Shown: in pieces, positions 34,783 to 43,093 of the stretch
Numbering within the stretch: position 1 is the stretch's first letter
Layout: every line of letters starts with the position of its first letter
From: CAZSSH01 sp964609825
Lineage (GTDB): Bacteria > Verrucomicrobiota > Lentisphaeria > Victivallales > Victivallaceae
Direction: 5' to 3'
DNA length: 64,000 bases
NCBI GenBank assembly: GCA_964609825.1
Contig: CAZSSH010000002.1
Location: 124,001-188,000, forward strand
Notes under the pieces: model-generated
The model's database searches: none
Seen by the model: the letters and a program-made list of their open reading frames with translations, nothing else
Told to the model about the DNA's origin: nothing
Made by a program: the position numbers and the translations under genes

Positions 34783-35229
34783 TTATTCGATTACTTGGAC
34801 TTTGCCGCCCGCGGCTTCAATCTTGGCGGCGGCGGCGGCGGAGAATTTATCCGCTTTGACCGTGACCGCTTTGCTGATTTCACCGTTGGCCAGTACTTTG
34901 ATTAAGCGCACAGTTTTGCCCAAGAGATTCTTGGCACGCAAGCTCTCGGCATCGACGACATCGCCGGCGGCGAAATTGTCTTCGATCAAACTGAGGTTGA
35001 CCAAACTGTACTCCACATGATCCGGGCTGTTGAAACCGCGCTTGGGCAAGCGGCGGAACAACGGAATCTGGCCGCCTTCGAAAAACGGACGGATGCTCGA
35101 ACCGGTACGGGATTTTTGCCCCTTTTCGCCGCGGCAGGCAGTTTTGCCCATGCCGGAGCTGTCACCGCGGCCGACCCGCTTGCGACGCTTGCGGGAGCCT
35201 TCGTTGGGACTGAGTTCATGAAGTTTCAT
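34783..35229 (-). CDS. rplO: Ribosomal protein L15
   Basis: 148 residues: KLHELSPNEGSRKRRKRVGR at the N-terminus, then RGDSSGMGKTACRGEKGQKS and FEGGQIPLFRRLPKRGF, all typical of L15. It lies 18 bp after rpsE, leaving no room for rpmD (L30), which usually sits between them. Confidence 0.96.
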   Translation of the reverse strand: MKLHELSPNEGSRKRRKRVGRGDSSGMGKTACRGEKGQKSRTGSSIRPFFEGGQIPLFRRLPKRGFNSPDHVEYSLVNLSLIEDNFAAGDVVDAESLRAKNLLGKTVRLIKVLANGEISKAVTVKADKFSAAAAAKIEAAGGKVQVIE

Positions 35230-35247
35230 AATCCGAAATTCCCTTGA

Positions 35248-35748
35248 TTATTTGGAAGTGATCCCGCGGCGGGCGAGAACTTCTTCACGGGTTGACAGTT
35301 GACTGATGGCCTTAAAAGTCGCCTTGGCCACGTTGGCGGCGTTGGACGCCCCCAAAGATTTCGCCAAAACGTCTTTGACACCGGCCAGCTCGAGAATCGC
35401 GCGGACAGCGCCGCCGGCGATCAAACCGGTACCGGGGCTGGCCGGACGGAGCAACACTTTGGCCCCGCCGAACTTGACTTCGATGTCATGCGGCAACGTC
35501 GCGCCATGCATCGGCACGGTAACGATGTTGCGGCGGGCGCATTCGCCGCCCTTGCGGATGGCGTCGGACACTTCGTTGGCCTTGCCGTAACCGTAACCGA
35601 TACGGCCGTTGCGGTCACCGACCACGACGAGGGCGCCGAAACTGAAGTTTTTGCCGCCCTTGACGACTTTGGCACTGCGGTTGACGGCGATTACGCTTTC
35701 GTCAAATTCGCTGTGCTGCTCTTCTGCAATATTTTCACGTTTAGCCAT
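35248..35748 (-). CDS. rpsE: Ribosomal protein S5
   Basis: 166 residues with VVKGGKNFSFGALVVVGDRN, GYGYGKANEVSDAIRKG and the C-terminal GSSNAANVAKAT-like segment LGASNAANVAKATF. The acidic N-terminal extension (ENIAEEQHSEFDES) is usual. S5 takes part in decoding fidelity. Confidence 0.96.
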   Translation of the reverse strand: MAKRENIAEEQHSEFDESVIAVNRSAKVVKGGKNFSFGALVVVGDRNGRIGYGYGKANEVSDAIRKGGECARRNIVTVPMHGATLPHDIEVKFGGAKVLLRPASPGTGLIAGGAVRAILELAGVKDVLAKSLGASNAANVAKATFKAISQLSTREEVLARRGITSK

Positions 35749-35759
35749 TTCACACGCTC

Positions 35760-36122
35760 CTAGAACTTAAGCCCGTTTTCACGAGCGGCTTCGGCAATCG
35801 CTTTTACGCGGCCGTGGAATTTGAAACCGGAGCGGTCAAACACCACTTCCGACACGTTGGCGCTTTTGGCGGCTTCGGCAGCCATTTTGCCCAAAAGGAC
35901 CGCACCTTCCAAATTCGGCTTGCCGTTCGCTTCTTTAAAAGCGGGGCTCAAGCTCGACACGGAAGCCAGGGTTTTGCCGCCTTCATCGTCGATGAACTGG
36001 CAATAGATGTTGTTGGCAGTCACGCTGACACAAAATCTGGGACGCAACGCGGTGCCGGAAATCTTTTTACGGATCCGGAAGTGACGACGTTGACGCTGAA
36101 ATTTATTATCTCTGACAGACAT
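35760..36122 (-). CDS. rplR: Ribosomal protein L18
   Basis: 120 residues starting MSVRDNKFQRQRRHFRIRKK, the 5S rRNA-binding L18. The ATG at 36122 has AAGGAG upstream; the longer frame to 36143 is not needed. Confidence 0.95.
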   Translation of the reverse strand: MSVRDNKFQRQRRHFRIRKKISGTALRPRFCVSVTANNIYCQFIDDEGGKTLASVSSLSPAFKEANGKPNLEGAVLLGKMAAEAAKSANVSEVVFDRSGFKFHGRVKAIAEAARENGLKF

Positions 36123-36149
36123 TTTATATACTCCTTGGACCAATCGGGA

Positions 36150-36680
36150 TTAACCGACGGATTTACCTTCTTTGAGAGTGATCTTTTCGTCAACGTAGCG
36201 AATCCCTTTGCCTTTGTACGGCTCCGGCGAACGGAAGGAGCGGATATCAGCGGCGGACTGACCGACCAATTGCTTGTCGGCGCCCTCAACCACGATCTTG
36301 CTTTCGGCCACGGTGACTTTGACACCTTTGGGGACCATGTACTCGATCGGGTGCGAATACCCGAGGCTCAGCACCAGCTTGGAGCCGGTGAGCTGCGCTT
36401 TGTAACCGACCCCGACGATCGCCAACTCTTTACGATAACCGGTGGTGACACCGATGATCATATTGTTGATGAGACTGCGGGTCAGCCCCTGCATGGCCGA
36501 CGCCTGCGGATGATCTTCCGCCTGACTGACCAGCACGTTGTTATCTTCGATTTTAACTGCGACTCTCGGCGGCAACTGTATCGAAAGCTTTTCTTTGCCC
36601 TCGACCGTCACGCCGTTTCCGTTGACCGATACCTTGACATTTGCCGGTATCGCAATCGGTTTTTTTCCTACACGAGACAT
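36150..36680 (-). CDS. rplF: Ribosomal protein L6
   Basis: 176 residues: MSRVGKKPIAIPANVKVSVN, LINNMIIGVTTGYRKELAIVG and the C-terminal EPYKGKGIRYVDE signature of L6. It is located in the spc-type order between rpsH and rplR. Confidence 0.97.
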   Translation of the reverse strand: MSRVGKKPIAIPANVKVSVNGNGVTVEGKEKLSIQLPPRVAVKIEDNNVLVSQAEDHPQASAMQGLTRSLINNMIIGVTTGYRKELAIVGVGYKAQLTGSKLVLSLGYSHPIEYMVPKGVKVTVAESKIVVEGADKQLVGQSAADIRSFRSPEPYKGKGIRYVDEKITLKEGKSVG

Positions 36681-36705
36681 CTTGTTATTTCCTGATTATT
36701 ATTGT

Positions 36706-37101
36706 TTACCAAACATAGCAGAGGATTTCACCCCCGACATTGGCCTTGACGGCCGACTTGCCGGACATGATCCCGTTGGGGGTGGTCAAAATGACCGTAC
36801 CCAAGCCATTGCGCACGCGGGGCACATCGGCGCTGCCGCAGTGAATCCGGCAGGACGGTTTGCTGACGCGCTCGACGCCTTCGATCACGGATTTGTTGTT
36901 GACATACTTCAAATCAATCACCAAAGTTTTTTTAACGCCGTCTTCGACCACGGTGAAATTGCTGATGTAGCCTTCGCTCTTCAGAACTTCCGCGATCGCG
37001 GATTTGATTTTGGATCCCGGCATATCAACCTTTTTGAGACCGGCCATACCGGCATTGCGCAAACGGGTCAACATATCGGCAATCGGATCTTGCATACTCA
37101 T
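36706..37101 (-). CDS. rpsH: Ribosomal protein S8
   Basis: 131 residues: DPIADMLTRLRNAGMAGL at the start, KSEGYISNF, and the C-terminal NGLGTVILTTPNGIMSGKSA. S8 binds 16S rRNA and in other bacteria is the autogenous repressor of the spc operon. Confidence 0.97.
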   Translation of the reverse strand: MSMQDPIADMLTRLRNAGMAGLKKVDMPGSKIKSAIAEVLKSEGYISNFTVVEDGVKKTLVIDLKYVNNKSVIEGVERVSKPSCRIHCGSADVPRVRNGLGTVILTTPNGIMSGKSAVKANVGGEILCYVW

Positions 37102-37114
37102 AAAAAACCTCCTA

Positions 37115-37300
37115 TTACCAGCTGGCCTTGGTCACGCCCGGAATCTGACCCTTGGAGGCCAGCTCACGGAAGCAGATACGACAAAGCTGAAATTTGCCGA
37201 TGTAAGCGCGGGCACGCCCGCAGGCTTTACAACGAGTGTAATTGCGGACCTTGAATTTGCTGCCGCGCTCGGCTCTTACCATTAAACTAAGTTTTGCCAT
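37115..37300 (-). CDS. rpsN: Ribosomal protein S14, zinc-binding type
   Basis: 61 residues. The short, zinc-binding (C+) form is shown by CKAC near residue 24 and CRIC near 40, plus RICFRELASKGQIPGVTKASW at the end. A single copy here suggests dependence on zinc for S14. Confidence 0.97.
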   Translation of the reverse strand: MAKLSLMVRAERGSKFKVRNYTRCKACGRARAYIGKFQLCRICFRELASKGQIPGVTKASW

Positions 37301-37315
37301 GATGCAATCCTTCCT

Positions 37316-37852
37316 TTATTCCGCAAACGGAACTTCCAACATTTTCAGAAGTTCGCGAGCGCCCTCGGTATCCTTGGCGGTGGTGACAAACGTGATGTTG
37401 ACCCCGAGCGGATACTTGAGCTTATCAGGATCGACTTCGGTGAAAACCGACAGATCGCTGATACCGACATTGTAGTTGCCCACACCGTCGAAACCGGTTT
37501 TGGGAATCCCGCGGAAGTCACGCACACGCGGCATGGCGTTGTGCACGAAACGGTCGAGAAACTCATACATCCGGCGGCCGCGCAAGGTGACCATCACCCC
37601 GACCGGCATGCCGATGCGGAGTTTAAAGTTGGACACGTTTTTGCGAGCCTTGGTGATCACCGGCATCTGGCCGGCCATCGCCGCGATGTGCTTTTTTGCC
37701 TCGGCAAAAGCATCGCGCTCGGCGCTGGACTTGATCCCGCTGGAGATGACAATCTTCTCCAGTTTGGGGATCTGCATCACGTTTTTAAGGCCCAGCTTGG
37801 CTTGCAATTCGCCTTGCACCTGGTCCTTGTATTTTTTCATCATATCAGGCAT
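37316..37852 (-). CDS. rplE: Ribosomal protein L5
   Basis: 178 residues: NVMQIPKLEKIVISSG, RIGMPVGVMVTLRGRRMYEFL and GVGNYNVGISDLSVFTEVD. Contacts 5S rRNA and the P-site tRNA. Confidence 0.97.
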   Translation of the reverse strand: MPDMMKKYKDQVQGELQAKLGLKNVMQIPKLEKIVISSGIKSSAERDAFAEAKKHIAAMAGQMPVITKARKNVSNFKLRIGMPVGVMVTLRGRRMYEFLDRFVHNAMPRVRDFRGIPKTGFDGVGNYNVGISDLSVFTEVDPDKLKYPLGVNITFVTTAKDTEGARELLKMLEVPFAE

Positions 37853-37858
37853 TTTGCA

Positions 37859-38113
37859 TTACTCCGTTTTCTTATCATCGGCAACTTTTGCCACGTTAGA
37901 AACATGCACCGAAACCGCCCGATCAACCAAGCCGCCATTGGGATTGGCTTTGCTCTTTTTGACCGTGCGTTTGCCCAACTTGCCGGCACCGGAGATATCC
38001 AAAACCGCACGGTCATTCTTGGTCAGAATGGTTATGACGGTGGCTTCTTCGCCTTTGAAGTTGCCGGAAATCACCTTTACCTTATCGCCTTTTTTGACAT
38101 GGTATTTATTCAT
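37859..38113 (-). CDS. rplX: Ribosomal protein L24
   Basis: 84 residues starting MNKYHVKKGDKVKVISGNFK, the KOW-motif protein that initiates 50S assembly. It is shorter than many L24 (about 100), with a truncated C-terminus. Its start overlaps the rplN stop by one base (TAATG). Confidence 0.93.
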   Translation of the reverse strand: MNKYHVKKGDKVKVISGNFKGEEATVITILTKNDRAVLDISGAGKLGKRTVKKSKANPNGGLVDRAVSVHVSNVAKVADDKKTE

Positions 38114-38478
38114 TATAACACCTCCGGCGCAAGCGAAATGATCTTCATGAAGTCTTTTTCGCGCAATTCACGCGCCACGGGCCCGAAAATACGGGTGCCG
38201 ATCGGGTTTTTATCCTTGTCAATGATCACCGCGGCATTGTCGTCAAAACGCAAATAGGAGCCGTCGGCACGACGGATCTTTGCGGCAGTACGGACGATAA
38301 CGCACTTGACCACCTGACCTTTTTTGACTGAACCTTCCGGAATGGCTTCCTGAACCGCGGCTGTGACGATATCGCCGACGCCGGCAATGGTCTTGGCCTG
38401 GCCGAGGACGGTAATCGTCAGCAACGATTTCGCTCCGGAATTATCAGCAACCTCCAGAATTGTCTGCATCTGAACCAT
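38113..38478 (-). CDS. rplN: Ribosomal protein L14
   Basis: 121 residues: QMQTILEVADNSGAKSLLTI at the N-terminus, VVKCVIVRTAAKIRRADGSYLRF-type block (residues about 57-80) and GTRIFGPVARELREKDFMKI at the end. Confidence 0.97.
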   Translation of the reverse strand: MVQMQTILEVADNSGAKSLLTITVLGQAKTIAGVGDIVTAAVQEAIPEGSVKKGQVVKCVIVRTAAKIRRADGSYLRFDDNAAVIIDKDKNPIGTRIFGPVARELREKDFMKIISLAPEVL

Positions 38479-38500
38479 AATAATTCACTCCTTCCAGAGG

Positions 38501-38779
38501 TTAGTCCTGCACCGCGCGGTTGATGATTTCCAACAGCCGCCAACGTTTGCTTTTGCTCAGCGGGCGGGTCTCGGTAATCCGGACCGTGTCGCCGACTTTG
38601 GCTTCGTTATTTTCATCATGCGCAGTGAATTTTTTAGTAACTTTTACGACCTTCTGGTACAACGGGTGCGGAGTGCGGCGGTCAACCTTGACGATGATGG
38701 TTTTATCCTGAACATCGCTGATTACAACGCCGACGCGCTCTTTACGGTTGCCCCGTACTTCTGTATTGATTTCACTCAT
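38501..38779 (-). CDS. rpsQ: Ribosomal protein S17
   Basis: 92 residues with RKERVGVVISDVQDKTIIVK, HPLYQKVVKVTKKFTAHDE and GDTVRITETRPLSKSKRW, the S17 signature. Confidence 0.96.
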   Translation of the reverse strand: MSEINTEVRGNRKERVGVVISDVQDKTIIVKVDRRTPHPLYQKVVKVTKKFTAHDENNEAKVGDTVRITETRPLSKSKRWRLLEIINRAVQD

Positions 38780-38792
38780 CGTATTACCTCAC

Positions 38793-38987
38793 TCAAGCCT
38801 TGTTTGCTCTGGCGGTCTGTTCCGTATAAATACGGGCGATGTCGCGACGGATATCGCGCACTTTGGCGCTCTTCTCCAACTGACCGGTGCGAGACTGAAT
38901 TTTGAGGTTCAACTTTTCCCGTTTCAAGTCGGCGACTTTGGCCACCAGCTCGACGTCGGTCATTTCACGGATTTCTTTGATTTTCAT
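38793..38987 (-). CDS. rpmC: Ribosomal protein L29
   Basis: 64 residues, KIKEIREMTDVELVAKVADL then LKREKLNLKIQ and VRDIRRDIARIYT; two-helix L29 near the peptide exit. Confidence 0.94.
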   Translation of the reverse strand: MKIKEIREMTDVELVAKVADLKREKLNLKIQSRTGQLEKSAKVRDIRRDIARIYTEQTARANKA

Positions 38988-38999
38988 AGCAATCCACCT

Positions 39000-39413
39000 C
39001 TACTCTTCACGCGCTAAAAATTTACAGCGCAAACAAAGTTTGTTCGCGGCGCGGCTCATCGCTTCTTTGGCGACAACCTCGCTGCAACCTTTGACTTCAA
39101 AAAGCACGCGACCCGGCTTCACCGGAGCCACCCAGCCTTCGACCGCACCCTTTCCCTTACCCATACGCACTTCCAACGGCTTCTTGGTAAAGGATTTAAA
39201 CGGGAACATACGAATCCACACCTGGCCTTTACGCTTGAGGTGACGGGTGATTGCAATACGCGCGGCTTCGATCTGATTATTGGTAACGTACCCGCGGGTC
39301 AACGCCTGCAATGCGAAATCGCCGAAGTCAATCTTGTTATTTGACGTGGCGAGCCCAGCATTACTTCCGCGCTGAACCTTTCTGTACTTTACTCTTTTTG
39401 GCATTAATGGCAT
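39000..39413 (-). CDS. rplP: Ribosomal protein L16
   Basis: 137 residues: MPKRVKYRKVQRG, then TRHLKRKGQVWIRMFPFKS and KPLEVRMGKGKGAVEGWVAP, typical of L16. The start at ATG 39413 has GAGGA eight bases upstream inside rpsC; ATG 39404 is the alternative. Either way its first 14-17 codons overlap the end of rpsC in another frame (53 or 44 bp), an unusually long overlap. Confidence 0.95.
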   Translation of the reverse strand: MPLMPKRVKYRKVQRGSNAGLATSNNKIDFGDFALQALTRGYVTNNQIEAARIAITRHLKRKGQVWIRMFPFKSFTKKPLEVRMGKGKGAVEGWVAPVKPGRVLFEVKGCSEVVAKEAMSRAANKLCLRCKFLAREE

Positions 39414-40053
39414 GATTCTGTTCCTCGATAGAGTCTTTGTGACAAATCCAAACTTTTACCCCGATTTTACCGGCAGTGGTATCCGCTTCGGTAAATCCGT
39501 AATCGATGTTGGCCTTCAACGTATGCAACGGCACACGACCTTCTTTGTACTGTTCTTCACGGGCCAACTCAGCGCCGCCCAAACGGCCGGCACAGTTGAT
39601 TTTGATCCCGTCAGCACCCATTTCCATCGCCGATTGGATGGCGCGCTTCATGGCACGGCGGAAACCAATCCGGCGCTCCAGTTGCATCGCAATGTTTTCG
39701 GCAACCAACTGGGCGTTGATTTCAGCCTTGCGGATTTCCGCAATTTCGGTGAAAACTTCTTTTCCCGGAGCCAATTTGGCGATATCCGCTTTCATCGCTT
39801 CGAGCTCGGCGCCTTTTTTACCGATCAAAAGACCGGGACGGGCCGAGTGAATCGTGACGCGCACGCGGTTGGCAAAACGCTCAATCTGTACGCGGGCAAT
39901 CGCGGCCGCGGCAAATTTTTCTTTGATGAACTTGCGGATCGCAAGGTCTTCATGGAGCCATTCGCCGAACAGCGCCTTACTGGCAAACCAGCGGGATTCC
40001 CAATTTTTATTAAGGGCGGTTCTCAATCCGATTGGATTAACTTTTTGTCCCAC
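39361..40053 (-). CDS. rpsC: Ribosomal protein S3
   Basis: 230 residues: GQKVNPIGLRTALNKNWESR at the start, a KH domain with RPGLLIGKKGAELEAMK, and the C-terminal domain with GRLGGAELAREEQYKEGRVP. The basic C-terminal tail (AKKSKVQKGSARK) is encoded in the stretch that also encodes the L16 N-terminus. Confidence 0.97.
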   Translation of the reverse strand: MGQKVNPIGLRTALNKNWESRWFASKALFGEWLHEDLAIRKFIKEKFAAAAIARVQIERFANRVRVTIHSARPGLLIGKKGAELEAMKADIAKLAPGKEVFTEIAEIRKAEINAQLVAENIAMQLERRIGFRRAMKRAIQSAMEMGADGIKINCAGRLGGAELAREEQYKEGRVPLHTLKANIDYGFTEADTTAGKIGVKVWICHKDSIEEQNHAINAKKSKVQKGSARK

Positions 40054-40072
40054 GATGTAATCCCCTATAAAA

Positions 40073-40408
40073 TTAGTTAATTTCGCTCAAAATAACTTCA
40101 ATATGGCTGGTCCGTTTCCGAATCCGCCCGGCAGAACCGCGTGCTTTGGCGCGAAAACGTTTGATGATCGGACCGGGACAGACCATGGCGGATTTAACCA
40201 CCAGCTCTTTGCGGTTCAGATTTGCATTGTTTTCGGCATTGGCCACAGCGGAGCGCAGCGTGTCGCCGATCAAGGCAGCCGCTTTGCGCGGTACCAAGTC
40301 CACGATCGCCAACGCCTCGACGACGCTCTTGCCCTGGATAAGGCGCGAAACGTGACGCGCTTTTTCCGGTGCAATGCGCACAAACTTTGTCAAAGCTCTA
40401 ACTTCCAT
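40073..40408 (-). CDS. rplV: Ribosomal protein L22
   Basis: 111 residues starting MEVRALTKFVRIAPEKARHV, with the loop FRAKARGSAGRIRKRTSHI that reaches the exit tunnel. It is the first gene of the ribosomal run; rpsS, rplB, rplW, rplD, rplC and rpsJ, expected upstream, are absent. The frame is open to 40459, but the family start at 40408 fits best. Confidence 0.95.
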   Translation of the reverse strand: MEVRALTKFVRIAPEKARHVSRLIQGKSVVEALAIVDLVPRKAAALIGDTLRSAVANAENNANLNRKELVVKSAMVCPGPIIKRFRAKARGSAGRIRKRTSHIEVILSEIN

Positions 40409-40473
40409 AATCTGGTTCTCGAGTTTCCTTTGCCGGTTGATTGCAAGTGTGCTCTGCATCCACCCGGCACTTG

Positions 40474-41379
40474 TTAATGTTTCTCTTTGGGAGCACCGTC
40501 ATCTTCCCTTTTGTCGGCACTCTTAGTTTCGTTGATCGCAAGCTCCATCCCCGGAGCGAGGTTTTCGATATTGCCCGAGATGAGCAGGGCCGCTGCGATC
40601 GTCGGCCTGACACTGATGACCTTCAGCCACTCATCCTTGTCCTTGACGCGGTACATCATTCCGGCAAACGCCCCCTGATCCGCACCGACGGACAATATCG
40701 CGATGTTGAGCTCGCGGTTGACGGACAGCACCCGGCATGTTCGCAGCATGTCGGAGCCCTCATTTGTCTCCCTTTTAAGCTCGCTCATCGCTATGAAGCG
40801 GCGCGAATCGCGCACCAGAGCGTCCAGCTTGAGCCGGATCTCCGCCTGCCGAGTCTTCCCAACCGGCAATTCGCGCAACAATTCATCCACCACTTCGGAG
40901 AATGCAACCGACCCCAGGGCAAGCTGGTTGCCGGCTTTGGACAAATCCCCCAGACGCTTATACAGCTCCTCTTCCCGCTGGCCTTGATATCGCACCATGC
41001 CCCCTGCCGGGACTTTGGCCAGCCAGAGCTGAAGCTCGCGGAATTTGTCATTCTCTTTTTGAAATTTTTCGTTGGTCTCAAACAACTCCTGTCGCAATCG
41101 GGCCCGCTCATCTTTGAGCGACTGCACCTCGAGCTCCAGTTTTTTAATCGTTTCAGCTGCCTCGGCCATATCGCCGCGCATCCGGTTCATCTCTTTAAAC
41201 CTCTCAGCATCTTGAGGTTTGATCCTGACCGTCACGCTGCTCGCACTGCCGCTGCCGCCGCCACTCTCCGGCTCGTCGGCACACAATCCATGCGCACCGG
41301 ACACACCAAAGTTTAATAATATAGACCCTAAAATGCACTTTATCAAATCGGAAGTGTTAAAAAATAGCGTTTTTTTCAT
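40474..41379 (-). CDS. Secreted coiled-coil protein of unknown function
   Basis: The 301-residue protein has an N-terminal signal-like hydrophobic stretch ending about residue 33 (GAHGLCA). A Gly/Ser linker follows, then a long coiled coil (about 55-120, MRGDMAEAAETIKKLELEVQ onward) and a helical region. The C-terminal small beta domain (VLSVNRELNIAILSVGADQG and NIENLAPGMEL) resembles the SH3-like ends of periplasmic proteins in this group. It lies directly upstream of rplV, with only 65 bp between, so the ribosomal genes may be partly transcribed from its promoter. Function unknown. Confidence 0.6.
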   Translation of the reverse strand: MKKTLFFNTSDLIKCILGSILLNFGVSGAHGLCADEPESGGGSGSASSVTVRIKPQDAERFKEMNRMRGDMAEAAETIKKLELEVQSLKDERARLRQELFETNEKFQKENDKFRELQLWLAKVPAGGMVRYQGQREEELYKRLGDLSKAGNQLALGSVAFSEVVDELLRELPVGKTRQAEIRLKLDALVRDSRRFIAMSELKRETNEGSDMLRTCRVLSVNRELNIAILSVGADQGAFAGMMYRVKDKDEWLKVISVRPTIAAALLISGNIENLAPGMELAINETKSADKREDDGAPKEKH

Positions 41380-41414
41380 GTTTTTTTCACGTTAAATGCC
41401 GTTTATCGTTAAAA

Positions 41415-42203
41415 TCACCGTCTGATCGCCCTGATTTTGCGCCGTTTCGCCGTTTCCGGCAGCACTTCGTCCATCGTCTGCCCCGCGTCAGCTGCTTCCG
41501 GCAGCGCAAAACGGCCGGCAATCAGCAAGGAGAGCTCAAAGAGCGCCCACATCGGGAGCGCCATGCACAATTGACTCACCACATCCGGCGGCGTCAGCAC
41601 CGCGGCTGCGACAAAAATCAGCACTGTCGCCCAAGCCCGACAGCGGCGCAGCATCGTGATGCGCACAATCCCCAGTCTGACCAGCGTGAGCACCACCAGC
41701 GGGAGCTCAAAAGCAAAGGCGAAGCACAAAATAAAATTAATCACCAGCTCAAGGTATCCGGCCAACCCGATCACCGGCGTCAAATTATCATCGCCAAACG
41801 ACAACGCAAACGCCAAAACCTTGGGCAGTACCCAAACATACGCAACCGCGCCGCCGAAACCGAAAAGCCCGAGACCGCATCCGAGACCGGCCAGCAAAAA
41901 CCGGCGTTCACCCGCGTTCAGCGCCGGAGCCAGATAGCGGACGATTTCCCATATGATATAAGGAAAGGCAAAAATCAGTCCCAACAGCAAGCCGGTCTTA
42001 AGCTCAATCAGCATCGGCTCAAACACGGTAAAAAAACTCAGCCGCACGCCATAGGACAATACGGCAATCACCTTGGGCGCCAGATAAAACCCGGGAGCCA
42101 AAGCAATCAAATACCCGGCGAGACAGCGCAGCAGCAAGCGCCGCAAGTCCTCCAAGTGGTCGAGAAATGCTTTGTCAGAGCCCGCATCGCCCTGAGATTT
42201 CAC
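41415..42203 (-). CDS. tatC: Sec-independent translocase subunit TatC
   Basis: The 262-residue membrane protein starts near DKAFLDHLEDLRRLLLRCL, the conserved TatC N-terminus. It has six helices, with FAFPYIIWEIVRYLAPAL (FPxxxxExxxFxxPxL motif) and VLTPPDVVSQ near the fourth periplasmic loop. TatC recognises twin-arginine signal peptides. I place the start at GTG 42203, overlapping the tatA stop as GTGA; the longer frame to 42434 lies over tatA. The C-terminus has a charged tail (ETAKRRKIRAIRR). Confidence 0.92.
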   Translation of the reverse strand: MKSQGDAGSDKAFLDHLEDLRRLLLRCLAGYLIALAPGFYLAPKVIAVLSYGVRLSFFTVFEPMLIELKTGLLLGLIFAFPYIIWEIVRYLAPALNAGERRFLLAGLGCGLGLFGFGGAVAYVWVLPKVLAFALSFGDDNLTPVIGLAGYLELVINFILCFAFAFELPLVVLTLVRLGIVRITMLRRCRAWATVLIFVAAAVLTPPDVVSQLCMALPMWALFELSLLIAGRFALPEAADAGQTMDEVLPETAKRRKIRAIRR

Positions 42204-42373
42204 TTTTTTGGTTCGTCCTTTTTGTCCTCGTCGAGCAAACCATCTTTGGCCGATTTGAACTCGCGGACAGCCTTGCCCAGCGACCGGGCAATCTCCGGGA
42301 TGCGCGCCGCTCCGAAAACCAGCAGCACCACGCACAAAATAATGACCAACTCGCCGAAACCGATGCTGCCCAT
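42200..42373 (-). CDS. tatA: Twin-arginine translocase subunit TatA
   Basis: A 57-residue gene: MGSIGFGELVIILCVVLLVF gives one membrane helix with the conserved FGxxEL start, followed by FGAARIPEIARSLGKAVREF, the amphipathic helix with the FG hinge. A short acidic/basic tail ends DEDKKDEPKK. It polymerises to form the folded-protein pore with TatC. It abuts the upstream flavodoxin gene (TAA then ATG) and overlaps tatC by four bases. Confidence 0.93.
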   Translation of the reverse strand: MGSIGFGELVIILCVVLLVFGAARIPEIARSLGKAVREFKSAKDGLLDEDKKDEPKK

Positions 42374-42961
42374 TTACGCCCCCAGTTTTTTGCCCAAAGC
42401 GAGCGCTTTGTCCATCACGGCCGTGCGCTCGCAAATGTCCATTTCGGGCGAACAGTGTTTTTCAAACAAAACCTCAGGCATCGGCATTTTGACCAAATGA
42501 TGCATGTTTTCAAAAAAATTGACCATATTTTTGACTCCGCTGTCGGACAAATCGCCGCCGCCGGTGGCCGCAAGCACAAATTTCATCCCCGACAACGGCG
42601 AAGTGTAGTGGCCGGGCGACACCACCTCCAACAAGGAAAAAAAGCGGTCAATCACGGCCTTAACCTGCGCCGGAAAGCCGAAAAAATAGACGGGAGCGGC
42701 AATCACCACGGCGTCAAACTCGACCAATGAGCCGACCAGTTTGGAGTAGTCATCGCGAATCACGCACTTGAGACCGTTACCCGGCTGCTTGCAGCCCATG
42801 CAGCCGGTGCAGCCGTGAAATTTGGCCTCATACTTGGAGACATCGGTAATCAGGGCATCGGCACCGGCCAGCCGCACCCCTTCGGCAATTTTTTGCGCCA
42901 GTTTGCCGGTATTGCTGTTGATTCCCCGCGGGCTGCCGGCAATGATCAAAATCCGTTTCAT
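42374..42961 (-). CDS. Flavodoxin-like NAD(P)H-dependent FMN reductase
   Basis: The 195-residue flavoprotein starts MKRILIIAGSPRGINSNTGK, the FMN phosphate loop of the NADPH-dependent FMN reductase/iron-sulphur flavoprotein group. CTGCMGCK (about 50-57) could ligate an Fe-S cluster, as in iron-sulphur flavoproteins. VIAAPVYFFGFPAQVKAVIDRF is the flavin-contact segment. The start at ATG 42961 follows AAGGAG. It is the first gene of an operon with tatA and tatC. Confidence 0.85.
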   Translation of the reverse strand: MKRILIIAGSPRGINSNTGKLAQKIAEGVRLAGADALITDVSKYEAKFHGCTGCMGCKQPGNGLKCVIRDDYSKLVGSLVEFDAVVIAAPVYFFGFPAQVKAVIDRFFSLLEVVSPGHYTSPLSGMKFVLAATGGGDLSDSGVKNMVNFFENMHHLVKMPMPEVLFEKHCSPEMDICERTAVMDKALALGKKLGA

Positions 42962-43029
42962 GTTGGTCTCCTTATCGTTAACATCAGGCATCGCCGAATC
43001 CGGTCGGCCCGTCCACACCATTCCAATTA

Positions 43030-43057
43030 AATATAACTTGAAAACATCATATTTCAA
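43030..43057 (-). promoter_or_regulatory. Promoter of the flavodoxin-tatA-tatC operon
   Basis: Minus strand TTGAAA, 16 bp, TATATT, about 70 bp upstream of the flavodoxin start. A plus-strand TTGCAA, 16 bp, TATTTT (43058-43085) faces the zinc peptidase gene. Confidence 0.5.
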
Positions 43058-43093
43058 TTGCAAAACCCCAAATACATGCTATTTTATGCCATT

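Noticed and set aside
41571..42500. Plus-strand open frame opposite tatC
   Set aside because: Antisense to tatC/tatA, with no motif or start signal.
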